From Epiperipatus broadwayi (taxonomy: Eukaryota > Onychophora > Udeonychophora > Euonychophora > Peripatidae), in NCBI GenBank assembly GCA_028023455.1, contig JAQFVV010000983.1:64001-128000 (forward strand): DNA of 64,000 bases. Direction: 5' to 3'. How positions within the stretch are numbered: the first letter of the stretch is position 1; each line of letters begins with the position of its first letter. This document shows, piece after piece, positions 11,605 through 22,170 of the stretch. The notes beneath the pieces were generated by a model that was not told where the DNA came from, searched no databases, and worked only from the letters and a program-made list of their open reading frames with translations. Made by a program: the position numbers and the translations under genes.

Positions 11605-11700
11605 AGTCACGCCTCGAAAGTTTAGGCAACTGTGACAGTTCTTCGTATTTCATCAAGTCACGCCTCGAAAGTGTAGGCACATGTGACAATTATTCGTACT
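11605..11700. repeat. Tandem duplication of a G+C-richer unit of about 50 bp
   Basis: 'agtcacgcctcgaaagt' occurs twice (about 11,607 and 11,656), each followed by 'taggca...tgtgaca' and then 'ttcgta'. The two copies are close to identical. Confidence 0.85.
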
Positions 11701-12215
11701 TAACGGAACCAAAGCATTTCCAAAGGGCTCATAAGCCAATCTTCTGTTCTTAATAAAAAGGCATGTTCCATTATAGCAAGCAGATCGGTTAGGGAACCGT
11801 TTACTAGGTAATAAACCACATTAAGAATGCATTCGAGTCGCACATATCTTATACTATAGTTTCTAACGCCCTAGAATCTGACGTTCAATTGCCACCCTAT
11901 CTCAGTTCAGGTTTCCCTAGAAAGTAAGTTCGGCATTTGATCCGATCTAGAGTCTGATGTAATGTGTTTATCTGTATAACAATCATATATCACGCAAATG
12001 TCTATAATATGAATTGAAATATATTTATAGTATAATCTGAAACTTAATATTTATAATATAAGCTTAAACTTAACAATAATGATAATCTTGAACTTAATAA
12101 TAATGTAATCTCTATCATTTATCAATAAATCGATCACTCTAGCTAACTATAACTGATTTCCAGTAAATAAAACATAGCATGAATTAGAACATGAAAGATG
12201 AGATAAACTTGTTAA
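11701..12215. other. Unassigned DNA
   Basis: Contains short AT-rich near-repeats ('aatctgaaacttaata', 'taatcttgaacttaata') but no gene or assignable element. Confidence 0.3.
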
Positions 12216-12345
12216 AAACTCATTACTTTGTAATATTATTTTATAACCTTGAAAATCCACTCATTGCTTTGTAATATTATTTGATAACCCTGAGAATCCA
12301 CTCACTGCTTTGTGATTGTTTTATAACCCTAGTGTTCACTCACCT
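12216..12345. repeat. Tandem repeat, three copies of about 41 bp
   Basis: Units start 'ctcattactttgtaatatta' (12,219), 'ctcattgctttgtaatatta' (12,260) and 'ctcactgctttgtgattg' (12,301), each running through 'ttataacc(c/t)t' to 'tcca/ttca'. Confidence 0.85.
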
Positions 12346-12489
12346 GCGTGTGAGCTAGCTATACTCAATTTGCTATGTTTCAGTATTTATTAAATGTTAT
12401 ATTCAATTTTTGAAACATAAATTTGTCTCAGTCTCATTACTTGCTCATTATCTTATGAATCACTAGTTAAGTTATCTAATATAATATAT

Positions 12490-12503
12490 AATAGGGGGGA
12501 ATG
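12490..12503 (+). other. Polypurine-tract-like site followed by TG
   Basis: 'ataggggggaatgtctcat' resembles the polypurine tract and TG start of a 3' LTR, as seen more clearly at 22,511. No matching 5' LTR was found in the window, so this is tentative. Confidence 0.25.
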
Positions 12504-12859
12504 TCTCATGTTTTACTGATTTGCTATTGCTGGAATGTGATTAAAGAGATATCGAGTGTAACCTCAGGCATGTCATTCACGATGGGTTGACTTGGAAGCA
12601 CAAGTGAGAGTTAAAGTATGATCAGACGTAGGGTATTACTATCCCGACTTGGTCAGCTTTTGGTTCTCTTGCTTGGACTCTCAGTCTGTTGAGCAAATGT
12701 ACAAACCTGACCTTTACAACCTCATAACTAGAAATAAAAAAATTACAAATATGTGATACCACTGGAATACCCATTGGCTAACCATAATTCATTTTATAAA
12801 AGCAATCATTAAACTTAACATATATATGATCATTTACAAATCTTAATAGGTATATAGGA

Positions 12860-13245
12860 GATAGTTTGTTTGTAGTTACACAACTTATGGACATTCAGGT
12901 AGATTGTTATATATGAGTTTTATAGATATAGAGAAAGCAAATGATAGAGTAAATAGAAATAGATTATGGGTAAGGTTAGCAAATTTGGGAATGGATGAAG
13001 CTTCACTAAATATTATTAAGAAAGTATATGAAAATAATTATTATACTTACCAATTAGGGGATATAGAATCAGTTAAAGTTAAAAATAGGGTGGGATTGAG
13101 GCAAGGATGCCCTATGTCACCTATTTTATTTTTGTTGTATTTGAGTGAAATGGAGAAAGCAATAGAAATACTAGGAAGAGGGATATTCTTGACTTCGTTT
13201 AAGGAGAAGCCAAAATACATCACATCACATCAGATTCAAAGGTGG
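12860..13245 (+). pseudogene. LINE reverse transcriptase fragment fused to the LINE 3' tail
   Basis: Open frame 12,904-13,251 encodes the middle of a non-LTR retrotransposon RT. 'MSFIDIEKANDRVNRNRLW' is the F-x-D-x-x-K-A-x-D motif with the first catalytic Asp, 'VKVKNRVGLRQGCPMSP' is the conserved R-Q-G-C-P-(L/M)-S-P box, followed by 'ILFLLYLSEMEKAIE'. The F/YADD box is absent: after 'EILGRG' the sequence jumps to 'ttgacttcgtttaagg' and 'catcacatcacatca', which is the 3' tail shared with the LINE copy at 28,801. This is an internal deletion joining RT to the tail. The first Met is arbitrary. Non-functional. Confidence 0.8.
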
Positions 13246-13299
13246 CAGTAAAAAATAATACTAATGAGGTTTTAATAAATTTTAAAAAAAATAATTTAA

Positions 13300-15190
13300 A
13301 AGTTGTTTATAAGAGTATTATATTAACACATATATGCAGTTATGTTTAAAATATATCATTTTTACTTTTTAATAAATTTTAATTCTAAAATAGTAATCAT
13401 TTGTCAGTTGTTATTTTTTATATAATTTAAAAAGATAGTTAAAGGCAAGCAAACTTTTAATCTTTAAAAAAAACATTCTAATTTTAAAGTTAATCATTTC
13501 TGGAAAAAAGCATTTTGGTTTTGGAAAGATTTTTTTTAATTGCATTCTTGTTTTGATTGTAATCAATTTCTAATTTAATTTAATTAAGCTGTGACTTGTT
13601 ACATTTTTAAAATTAATCCTAAATAAGATTAACTTGGTTGGAATTTTTTAATTAAAACTAAGACTGACATAAAGATTGCCCCTGGTCTAAAACTAATTAA
13701 CAATTAAAGATGATGTGGGAGATAAAGGAGAGTCATATATGTAGCCCACATAAGGAACAAAAAAACGAATTTTATTCTACATATTAATCTTCCCCTTTTG
13801 ACATCTATTCAGTTAGTTTAGTTTGTTCAACTTTAGTATGTCAGTCAATATATATTCATTTAATAAATATAATCCTCTTTTCAGAATGCCTAAATGATGC
13901 TCTATGAAGAATATTATTTATGCAATGCTGTGCTGAACCAACTCAAGATGAATCTTGGTGCTAAATTGTCCCTGCTAAACATGCCTTTAAAAGTATACAA
14001 GAACTGATCCAGTAATGCCTCTTGCTTTAATAACAAAATGGAAACCTGAAGTCTTTGCTAGAGTTCTCCAATGAATGATGTATTTGTGCCATGTTGGACA
14101 ACATCAGCCAATTTTAAATTTTTAGTTTGAGGTAATATGTATCCATATTCTATTCAGGGTTTAAATATGCCTACTCTAAGCTTATTCTTTAATGTTACCT
14201 ATCTTATATTTATTTGCTTATCATTGTATTTTTATAGTATGTCATTGGAATCTTAGTTTTAACACGTATCTTTTCAATTTTATTTATTGGGGAGTGTATT
14301 TTGAGATTATATTATATATGCTTACTACGCATTCTTGTTTTATTACTAACTCTTGCTAAATGCTTTGGCAGACTTCATAATTAATGTTTGTATTCCTGTC
14401 CCTATTTTATCATCCAATAATTAATTTAAGAATAGGTTTGTACATTTTACAAATCACAAATCTTTTGGCTGGCCATTTATCATATTTGTTATTCTAGTTT
14501 TTCTGTAGATGGAGATTTTGTGTCATTTCCAGATTATGTAAGATCATAATCATTCTTCATGTTTTGTCATCTTGTATGTGAAATCAATCACATATTGCCT
14601 TAAATGTGGTCCATCATGACCTGTCCTACCGGCAATATGATGTTCTCAACTTGGAAGCATTCTTCTGGGCCAAGAAATGCTCACTGGCACTATTTCATTG
14701 ATTTTCTGCAAGTCTGTATTTTTTAATATTTCTGAATCAGGAAACTACATTTGTTGTTCTTTTATAAATTGCCAGCAAAAAGATACTATTAATCCCTTTT
14801 TAAATTGAAGGTGAGAGAACGATTCTTTCTAATAAAATATTTAATGTTTAAAGATTTTAAAACTAATATATCCTCTCTGATGAATATGCTTATAAAAACA
14901 TAGGTCAAACTTTCATATTTCGTTTGCTAGATTTACTTTAGTCTGTTCATTGAATTTAATAAAATTTTCAAATTAGTTTAAACTTAATTTTGCTGATGTT
15001 TGTCTTAGTGTTTTTATTTTCTCAATTGTCTGAACAACATTTAAGATCTCCTGCTGTCTTTTTGAGTCTAGTCAGTGCAAACCATCATCACCATACACTT
15101 TTGATCATGTTAACCAAATTTTCCAGATATTCAGTGATATGGTAGTGCCCTCCATTATTAAGGGTAGAATGAGTGACCATTACAATATAT
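13300..15190 (+). repeat. Old long repeat, family B copy 1 (LTR-like)
   Basis: Diverged relative of 30,280-32,865 and 28,430-28,800. The clearest shared blocks lie at 14,200-14,760 ('gtcattggaatcttag', 'agattatgtaaga', 'aagaaatgctcactggcac') and 14,960-15,190 ('ctcaattgtct', 'agtcagtgcaaaccatc', 'gagtgac..ttacaatatata'). No coding capacity seen. Its right end, TTACA followed by AT repeats, resembles the end of LTR A, so it may be an ancient solo LTR. The left boundary is uncertain. Element A is inserted directly at its right end. Confidence 0.6.
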
Positions 15191-16133
15191 ATTGTGCCAT
15201 TACAATTTAGTCACTAGCTGAATTTATAGTAATGTGCATGTAGAAAAGGTAAAACAAAATCATCATCACATTTTATATAAAAATAAATGAAGCTGTAGGG
15301 CATCCAAGTTCAAACCCTACAAGGTCCAGTTCTAAAAGCTTTAGATAGAAAGAGAGTGGGATAGCAATTATATGCTTTACTTGTTTGTGTGTTAATAAAT
15401 CTCAAAAAGAGCAGTATACACATTTAATATTTTATTTTTTCTTTAAAAAGCAAAGTTATAATGCATACGTATATAGCAGTGTATGTGTAAGCTATTTAAT
15501 TGTTTTATATTTCAAATATTCAACATTTTAACTTTCTTTAAAACTAACTTATGCTTGATCAATTCTAATATCTTATTCTATACTTCTATTTTGCTTTTCT
15601 ATAATTGAAATTGGGATTTAAAAGTTACAAATTTAATTAAATTATAGGGTTATAATTACTAAGCTAGCAATTATATTATTCGATGTTAGTTTATGAATGA
15701 TTTGAAATGATGAAGTATGTGTGTACATTACATACAGAAATTTACATTTATTAAATATTGAAAGAAAATGAAGGATTAAATCTGTCAAATTATTTTTTTG
15801 TACAATTTTATGTTAAAAGAGGAAATCTGTTGAATCAGATATCTATTTTTGTAGCAATTTTGTTATTGTAAATGATTGTTTGTCACTTTGGGAGCTTAAT
15901 CTAGTTTTGAAATTGTCTTATCTTAAGATCTAAAGAAGGAAGCTCAAAAATTTGAAATGTTACCTAGATGTAAAAAAAAAGAAAGGAAATAAGGATTAAG
16001 TCTTTTTAAAAAAAAAACAACAAAAGTGTCTGGAAAAAGGATTAAACTTTTCAGTTGAAAAATAATTTAGTTCAAAATAAATTAGAGATCTAATTAAGAC
16101 GAATTTGTCCAAAAATAGCAAGTGACGCTATCT

Positions 16134-16170
16134 CTGATTGGTTAAGTTAGCTAAAAATTGGATATAAAAA
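16134..16170 (+). promoter_or_regulatory. Element A LTR core promoter candidate
   Basis: 'tgattggttaagttagc' (inverted CCAAT box) lies about 25 bp upstream of 'ggatataaaaagctg' (TATA box). The TATA block is preserved in all three LTR copies (also 23,491 and 38,649). The ATTGG is kept at 38,620 but is ATTAG in the 3' LTR. Confidence 0.5.
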
Positions 16171-16805
16171 GCTGTCTGGAATTATTATTATTATTGTGAT
16201 TATGATTCAGATTATTAGACTATTAAATTGAATGTTGAAAATATAAGAAATGGCTGGCTAGAAAAATTATATGTATGTCCCATCTTTGCCAGACCATCTG
16301 GGGAAGCTGCACATCATATAGGAAAGAAAAGATGTTGTGTCTAAAATAATATTCTACACCTTTCAACTGACCAGAGAAATAAGATGTTTTTAATAGAAGG
16401 AAGAAAGCATTCACCTGCATTCGATAAAAGATGAATTAATCTACCGATAAATATTAATCATCAAGTCCAATTAATTGTTCCAACAACTGATTTTAAACTC
16501 AAGAAATTTTATAAATGTGAAAACAACCGCTGTATTTCGTCCACTAAAAGAATCATGCTTGACAGGAAGAGAAGAAAAATTAATATAATGATTTCCAAAT
16601 TGTCCACTAAAGCAAATAACCTCAATAGAGTCATCATCATCAAATAGTTATACACCTCAAGAAAGAGATTGTTCCCACGTAAAACGGAAATGGTAGCTGC
16701 AGAAATATAGACATTATACAAGACAAGTTTGAACCCTTGGAAATTCGCCACAAACAAAAGATCGGTAATATGACTTTTTGTATCTTTTCTTTATGATATC
16801 AGAGT

Positions 16806-16828
16806 CTTAATAAACATTTTAGCAATAA
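16806..16828 (+). terminator. Element A LTR polyadenylation signal candidates
   Basis: 'cttaataaacattttagca' and 'gcaataaagtgg' give two AATAAA hexamers about 640-660 bp after the TATA box, followed by a T-rich stretch. Same arrangement in the other LTR copies. With the promoter this would define the R region. Confidence 0.4.
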
Positions 16829-18039
16829 AGTGGTATATTTTATTTAAAGAACTTTTAAAGACTATTCAGATCGATTAAAAACAAGAATGTCTTACTAATA
16901 ATAACTTTGAGCTTCATAAATGATGTTGAATGTATCAAAATTATTTGTTTATTAATTTTACAGTTATGAAAAATATTAATGTGTAAAACAATTTTTTTAA
17001 TGGTATTATGATTTTAGTTTTAACTAATATATTATTATTATTTTGGTTTTAAATAATATTTTGTTATTATGGGATAAAACACGCACATACATAATAATAT
17101 TTTTATACGTGTATAATTGCGAGTGAATGTGAAATAATGAGTAGTATTAGAATAATAGATTATTTTGTTTCAAGTTAAGTATAGCATTTCAGAGGTAGAA
17201 GAGAGGGGGAGAAAATAATTTAAAACTTGTTTCTAAAACTTGCTCTTTCAATTCTATTAACATTTTTTTTAACATTCTACTTACATGTTAGATTTATAAA
17301 GTATGTGTGCTAATGAGCAGATAATATTTTTTTTCTTGAAATACTTTTCTCACGGAGTGAAAATCATGGTCAATGTGACGTCCAACTTAATACAAAATAC
17401 ATTTGAAGGGAAAGGGGGAAGAACTTGAAATTAATCTGAGGATTGTTATATAATCAGTTATTATTATTATTATTATTCATGTCAATTTTCATGTTTATCT
17501 AGAAATTTTTATGTATATGTTAGAAATGCAGTAATAAATATTAGTTTGTTTTATTAAACAAGGCGTATATATTTCATTAAGTGTAGTCTTTGTTAAGTGT
17601 GAATATTCATCATCAATGGTTGAATATTAGTTATTTAAGATATAAGTAAGTATGCTAAAATTAAGCAATAATTATGAATTTCTTCATAAAAATTAGTTTT
17701 ATGTTTAGGCTTAGTCCTAGAGCTGTAGTTGAAACCCTTGTCATTATCGTTATTATTATCATCATCATCGTCCTCAATGTTTTAATTAATGAGCTGTTTA
17801 AAGGCCATAAATAAATATTAATTTCATAATATTTAGTGATTTCTTAGTATTATTATAACCACATCCTGTCATCTATTTCATGCAAGGATGAGTGAATTGC
17901 CATTCTAAATTAGTTATATATAATCTCAGCTAGTAAACTTATAAAAATATTGAAACACATTTGTTATGTTAAGATCTAAGAAATGATTTATGTCTAATAT
18001 ACTTCACTTTGGTTTAAAGATGTTTTACTTTTACATAAA

Positions 18040-18125
18040 TATTAGTGCGTATAGTGATATGTCTCAAAAAGCAAAATCTCCCATTTTTAGAAGTACCAAA
18101 AAGGGGATTCAAACCCGGTACATGT
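18040..18125 (+). other. tRNA-like (B-box) segment in LTR A
   Basis: 'gggattcaaacccggtac' matches the pol III B-box pattern (GGTTCRANYCC with one change); 'tgtctcaaaaagcaaaatc' some 40 bp upstream is a weak A-box candidate (TGGCTCAAAAAGC in the solo LTR at 40,502). Conserved in all three LTR copies. Could be a captured tRNA-derived SINE or a chance match. Confidence 0.3.
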
Positions 18126-18710
18126 GAAAGGTTATTAGATATAACCGTGTCTAGATTCAGATAATCTACTGGCGCCCTGCTAGACCATATTCACTTAGTA
18201 TTTGTTTAAACATGCACTTAACATCAAACCAAGAAATGAAAGTGGATAAGATTACTGTCTGTATACCTGAGTTATATTTTATTGAATTACTAGTGTACTC
18301 ACCTCACGTGATTTCATATACCTGAGTTATAATACTTGTTGTTAATAATTTGCTTATAATTATTGATAGTGAGAAATCTAATGATAGAAATATGTTTCAT
18401 TTCATCCAATGACCTGTAATATGATAGATAACTCAGTCTGATCTTTGGTTTAATAGCCACTACTCATGTTAAATAATTCTTCTCTTTTGATATAAAATAA
18501 AATAAAGATTTATATTTGAATCATTTCTTGATTAAATAATATACTTGATCCAGTTGATCCTCTTCATTAAGTTAAGCTGAATATAATAGTATACTGAATA
18601 TTTTGGATTCATAATTTTTTAACAATATTTTTGAATTTATGATTATTTAATATATATTACAGACAACTCAGATATGGTGATATCTTTTGGACTCCTTTAA
18701 TTTGGTTACA

Positions 18711-18728
18711 ATGGACGCCCAACTGGGG
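18711..18728 (+). other. Element A primer-binding site
   Basis: 'atggacgcccaactgggg' follows the LTR end by one base. TGG plus a GCCCAACTGGGG tail is the expected complement of a tRNA 3' end in Gypsy-like elements. Which tRNA was not determined. Confidence 0.7.
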
Positions 18729-19300
18729 TTATGATATATTACCATATACCTGAAAAAGGGAGTCTATAGAATGATAGGAGATGTGTAGTTAAAAAGATAA
18801 ATTTTTTAGTAAAATTTTTTTTTTCTGTAAAAAAAAAATTTTTTTTTTTTGTCTTACAAAATTTTCTTGGCCAAATAGTCTTATTTTAGATTTTTATATG
18901 ATGATGTTTAATAGGATTCAATTTTTCATTGATGATGATAAAATGGGTACAGCCATAAAACAGCTTGTTTTTTTATCAATTTTGAAAATAGAGATGAATA
19001 TCACAACTTAAGACAAAGGTGAAATAAATAATAGAATTTTTTTTGTGGAACATTAAAATGATCTATTGCCAGATAGGATAGGCATAGTAATAGTGATGAA
19101 TTATGGGATAGTAGTCTCATGTGTGTTTGGGGAGTTCATTTTGTAAAAAGTCTATGATTTTAGAGGTTTGATTGGATGGTTGATCGTTGGAGTTTGGTTG
19201 GTTAGATTGCAGTTTTGATGATGAGTGGAGAGTTTTGTCATTGCCTTGAGTATGCTGTGTATTTATTTCGTGTAACTTATGAATTATCAAACCCATTCAC
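18729..19300 (+). other. Element A untranslated leader
   Basis: Homopolymer-rich (long A and T runs at 18,810-18,850) and then AT-rich DNA with no domain. It is part of the interior of element A between the PBS and the repeat trio. Confidence 0.5.
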
Positions 19301-19304
19301 TGCT

Positions 19305-19600
19305 CCAACCCAATTTATATGTTATCTTTATTTTATAATGAAGCATTTAACAGCAGACCTGCCATGATACCAGCCTATAAGTCTCCAAGAGAGAGAGCAC
19401 GGCATAGTTTTCCAATCAAGTTTATATGTTATTCTTATTTTATCATGAAGCAGTTAACAGTAGTCCTGCCATGATATCAGCCTATATGTCTCCAAGAGAG
19501 AGAGCAAGGTTTCGTTTTTGTAGTCTATAATAAGCAGGGCATTCTTTGATACTAGCCACATAAGACTCCAAAAGAGAGAGCAAGGCATAGTTTATCTACT
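19305..19600 (+). repeat. Three tandem units of about 100-117 bp in element A leader
   Basis: 'tgccatgataccagcctata' recurs as 'tgccatgatatcagcctata' and a third form 'tttgatactagccacata', each followed by 'agtctccaagagagagagca' or a close variant and 'aggcatagttt'. First two units are nearly identical, the third more diverged. Possibly a packaging or leader repeat. Confidence 0.85.
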
Positions 19601-20044
19601 TTAGCCCCTAAGACTTAAAATACATCTTTTATTGCAACAGAGTTTGCATCATTCAATCAAGGGTTGTAGTAGTTAATATTGATCGAATTGGGATGATCTT
19701 CTGAGTGCTCATAATGCATTGTATGATTATAGTGCTGTGAATAAATTCTTTTATTTGTCTCAAGATTGTGAACTGTTAGGCATTCTGTGGACTGTCAATA
19801 TCTGTCGGATTTCTAGGAGAATGGATGAATGTATAATTTGGGCTATTGCAGACAGACATGCATTATATAGATTATTGTTATGTAGTTCATCAAATAAGGA
19901 CATTAAATTTTTTTTGTATTTGTAATGCATAATAAGGTGAAAAGCAAATCAATCAGTTGGTCAGAATAGGTGTCAGACAGGGAGAATATGTGTGGATTTT
20001 TGATGGTCAGGGAAGTACAGATGGGATATGTATAGTTTTATAAC

Positions 20045-21560
20045 ATGAGTGAACTAAATTATAGTATGGAAGAGGTTATGGAAGAGGAAGGTGCCCCAAT
20101 ACCAGGAATCAGTGATCATTTTCCTAAAGAAGAAGAGAATGGGGAGGTTTTCTTAAAACAAACACAAGAGGAAAGAGAGGAAGTAGAGGAAGATGCTTTT
20201 AATGTTAGTAGCAATAATACGGCCTCAAGTGTGGAAGTAGATGAGGAGCCAGAAGTTGGCCAGATTCAGATAGAAAATAAAGAACTCTCAGACATGAAAT
20301 TAATGATGATGCAGATGTTCCAAAGTATAGCAAGTCTAAGAGAAGGTCTAGAACAAAGTGTAAAAGATCTAAGAGAAGATAGTAAGCACAGTATAATAAG
20401 CATAGAGAGTCAAAGAGAAGATAGTAAGCAAAAGATGGAAAATCTAGAACAAAAGATAGAGAAAAATAATAAAAGTATGGAAAGTCTAGAACAAAAGATA
20501 GGTCAATCTGTGGAGAAAAGTATAGAAGGTTTAAGGGTAAATCTAGAGAACTCTATTGACAATAACAACCAAATGATTGTAGCTTTGGAAACTAGAATTG
20601 AAAAATCCAACAGAGTGTAGAAATAGATTTGCATCCTTAGAAAAGAGGATAGAAGTAGTGTGTAGATCTATGGAAGTCACCAAACAAGAGGGCTGTCAAG
20701 GACTGCAGTCATTAAAGGCTCAAGTGGAGCAGTCTATTGAAGAAAATAAGAAAGAGATTCAGTTAGTTAGGAATGAGGTCCATGGGTTGGTCTCCCAGTC
20801 CATATCATAATGCAGAGAAAAGAATGCCGAAATAACTTCTGCAGGAATTAGTATCAGATTAGAGGAGGTGATAGCCAAAGTGGACTCATATAAGGAAGCC
20901 ACCTTGAGCTGTGTAGATCAAACCATCACTATAAAAAATAGGTTTAGTGGCTTAGAAAAGGAAATATGAGAAGTTAAGGGAAGCATGGCCAATGAGTGTG
21001 TACAGATGGACCAAAATCATAGGAAAGAATTGGGGAAACAAATGGATAGCTTTAGGGAGGAGATAGTGAAAAGGGACAAGTCAAGTTCTTTAGAAGATGG
21101 ACCCAGAATGTATCAACATGAATTGGATGTTATGTTGGAGAAGGTTGAGGAGAACCAGAAGGCATATGTTATGGAGTACATGAACCCCAAGATGGAAGAT
21201 CTCTATCAAAAAATAGGGGAATTAAGAGATCGAGTTGATATAGGGTTGCAGAGTCAGTCAAACCCAAATTCAAGGCAAAATGATAGTAGAATCAGTCCAG
21301 ATGACTGTAGGGATAGCTCAGAACAGAGTCAGTCAGAGAAAAGAATGCCTACTTTAGTTAAAAATGCACAAGGTGAAAAAGAAGTAGAAAGGCCGATAGT
21401 AGCCATAATACAAAATCTCCCAGTAAAGAAAGTACATGAGGAGATGGCCAGAGAGCCGATTGGGGTAGATCATAAAGTAAAAAAAAGGAAAAGAGAGTGG
21501 GAGTAAAAAGTCCATACACCAGATAAGATGATTGAGTTAAGAGAGGCAACAGGGGAGATG
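20045..21560 (+). pseudogene. Element A gag-like coiled-coil protein, broken
   Basis: A long glutamate/lysine-rich reading region. Frame 1 (20,045-20,620, 191 aa) starts MSELNYSMEEVMEEEG, has an acidic N-terminus, then a strong heptad pattern from about residue 80 ('SLREGLEQSVKDLRED', 'MENLEQKIEKNNKSMESLEQ'). After a frameshift near 20,600 the coiled coil continues in another frame to 21,506, interrupted by TAA at 20,808 and TGA near 20,968, and ends in a basic segment 'DHKVKKRKREWE'. No CCHC knuckle or major homology region is visible. Position just downstream of the leader and coiled-coil character suggest a Gag; the alternative is an unrelated captured ORF. Not expressible as one protein here. 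Confidence 0.6.
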
Positions 21561-21684
21561 AAACCAGATATTTTAGCAAGAGAACAAAAGTTTCAACAGT
21601 CTGTAGTTCTCAATCTAGTAACAAACCAGCATGTGTGGTTTCAAAAATATGTCTTCTTAAATAGATTGAAAGATATCTTGGATA

Positions 21685-22070
21685 TGGTATAGAGAATCTA
21701 TCTCTCTGAAAAATTTAAATGTCCAGTGTGTATCATACACAGAATCAATCTCTCTGAAAAATTTAAATGCTCTGGAAAATTTAAATGTGCCTTATATATG
21801 GTACAAAGAGTCAACCTTTCTAGAGAGTTTAAAAATAAATTGTATATGGCCCAGAGAATCAACCTCTCTGGAAGATTTAAGGAGGAATAATATCTGGTAT
21901 AGAAAGTCAATCTCTCTGGAAAACTTCAAAGTGCCTTATATATGGTACAGGGAGTCAATCTTTCTAGAAAATTTAAAAATAGAGTATGTATGGTATAGAG
22001 AGTCAATCTCTCTGAAAAACTTCAAGGCATATTATGTATGGTACCAAGAGTCCATAATTCTAAATGGAGT
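21685..22070 (+). repeat. In-frame tandem repeat of about 57-60 bp in element A
   Basis: Six to seven units. Translated in the 21,787-22,170 frame each gives a variant of 'YIWYRESISLENFK' (19-20 residues): 'YIWYKESTFLESLK', 'CIWPRESTSLEDLR', 'NIWYRKSISLENFK', 'YIWYRESIFLENLK', 'YVWYRESISLKNFK', 'YVWYQESIILNG'. The earliest units (21,690-21,780) are in a disrupted frame. Substitutions largely preserve the W-(Y/P)-x-(E/K)-S pattern. I do not recognise the repeat from a protein family. Confidence 0.75.
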
Positions 22071-22170
22071 TTGTAATAGGAGGTTATATAAAATAAATCA
22101 TCCGGATATATTTTATAAATATCCAGTCAAGATGAAAAATGGAAATATTAAAAAGGGACTGGATGTATAG
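21787..22170 (+). CDS. Hypothetical repeat protein within element A
   Basis: 127 codons, no known domain. Made almost entirely of the approximately 19-residue repeat described at 21,685-22,070, ending in 'GVCNRRLYKINHPDIFYKYPVKMKNG'. It lies between the gag-like region and the integrase tail, where protease and RT would normally be, so it may be what replaced pol. Whether it is translated is unknown: it has no clear start context and could simply be an array that happens to be open. No intact copy elsewhere in the window to compare. Confidence 0.35.
   Translation: MPYIWYKESTFLESLKINCIWPRESTSLEDLRRNNIWYRKSISLENFKVPYIWYRESIFLENLKIEYVWYRESISLKNFKAYYVWYQESIILNGVCNRRLYKINHPDIFYKYPVKMKNGNIKKGLDV

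Larger units (their letters stand above)
15193..18710 (+). repeat. Element A 5' LTR (about 3.5 kb)
   Basis: Starts TGTGCCATTACAATTTAG and ends TTTGGTTACA immediately before the PBS. It contains an ATTGG/TATA promoter block (16,136-16,170), AATAAA polyadenylation signals (about 16,808-16,826) and a B-box-like site (18,106). Relative to the 3' LTR it carries an extra segment of about 250 bp at roughly 18,385-18,640. The 65-codon and 82-codon - strand open frames near 16,223 and 16,509 recur in the other LTR copies but have no recognisable domain; I treat them as noncoding. Confidence 0.9.

Noticed and set aside
16223-16757. Minus-strand frames (65 and 82 codons) recurring in all LTR A copies (also 23,552, 23,838 and 38,694)
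   Set aside because: They are shared only because the LTRs are shared; no domain, and frames change between copies through indels.
20045-20620. Host coiled-coil gene
   Set aside because: It lies inside element A between PBS and PPT, lacks introns and is broken by frameshift and stops, so a retroelement origin is more likely.
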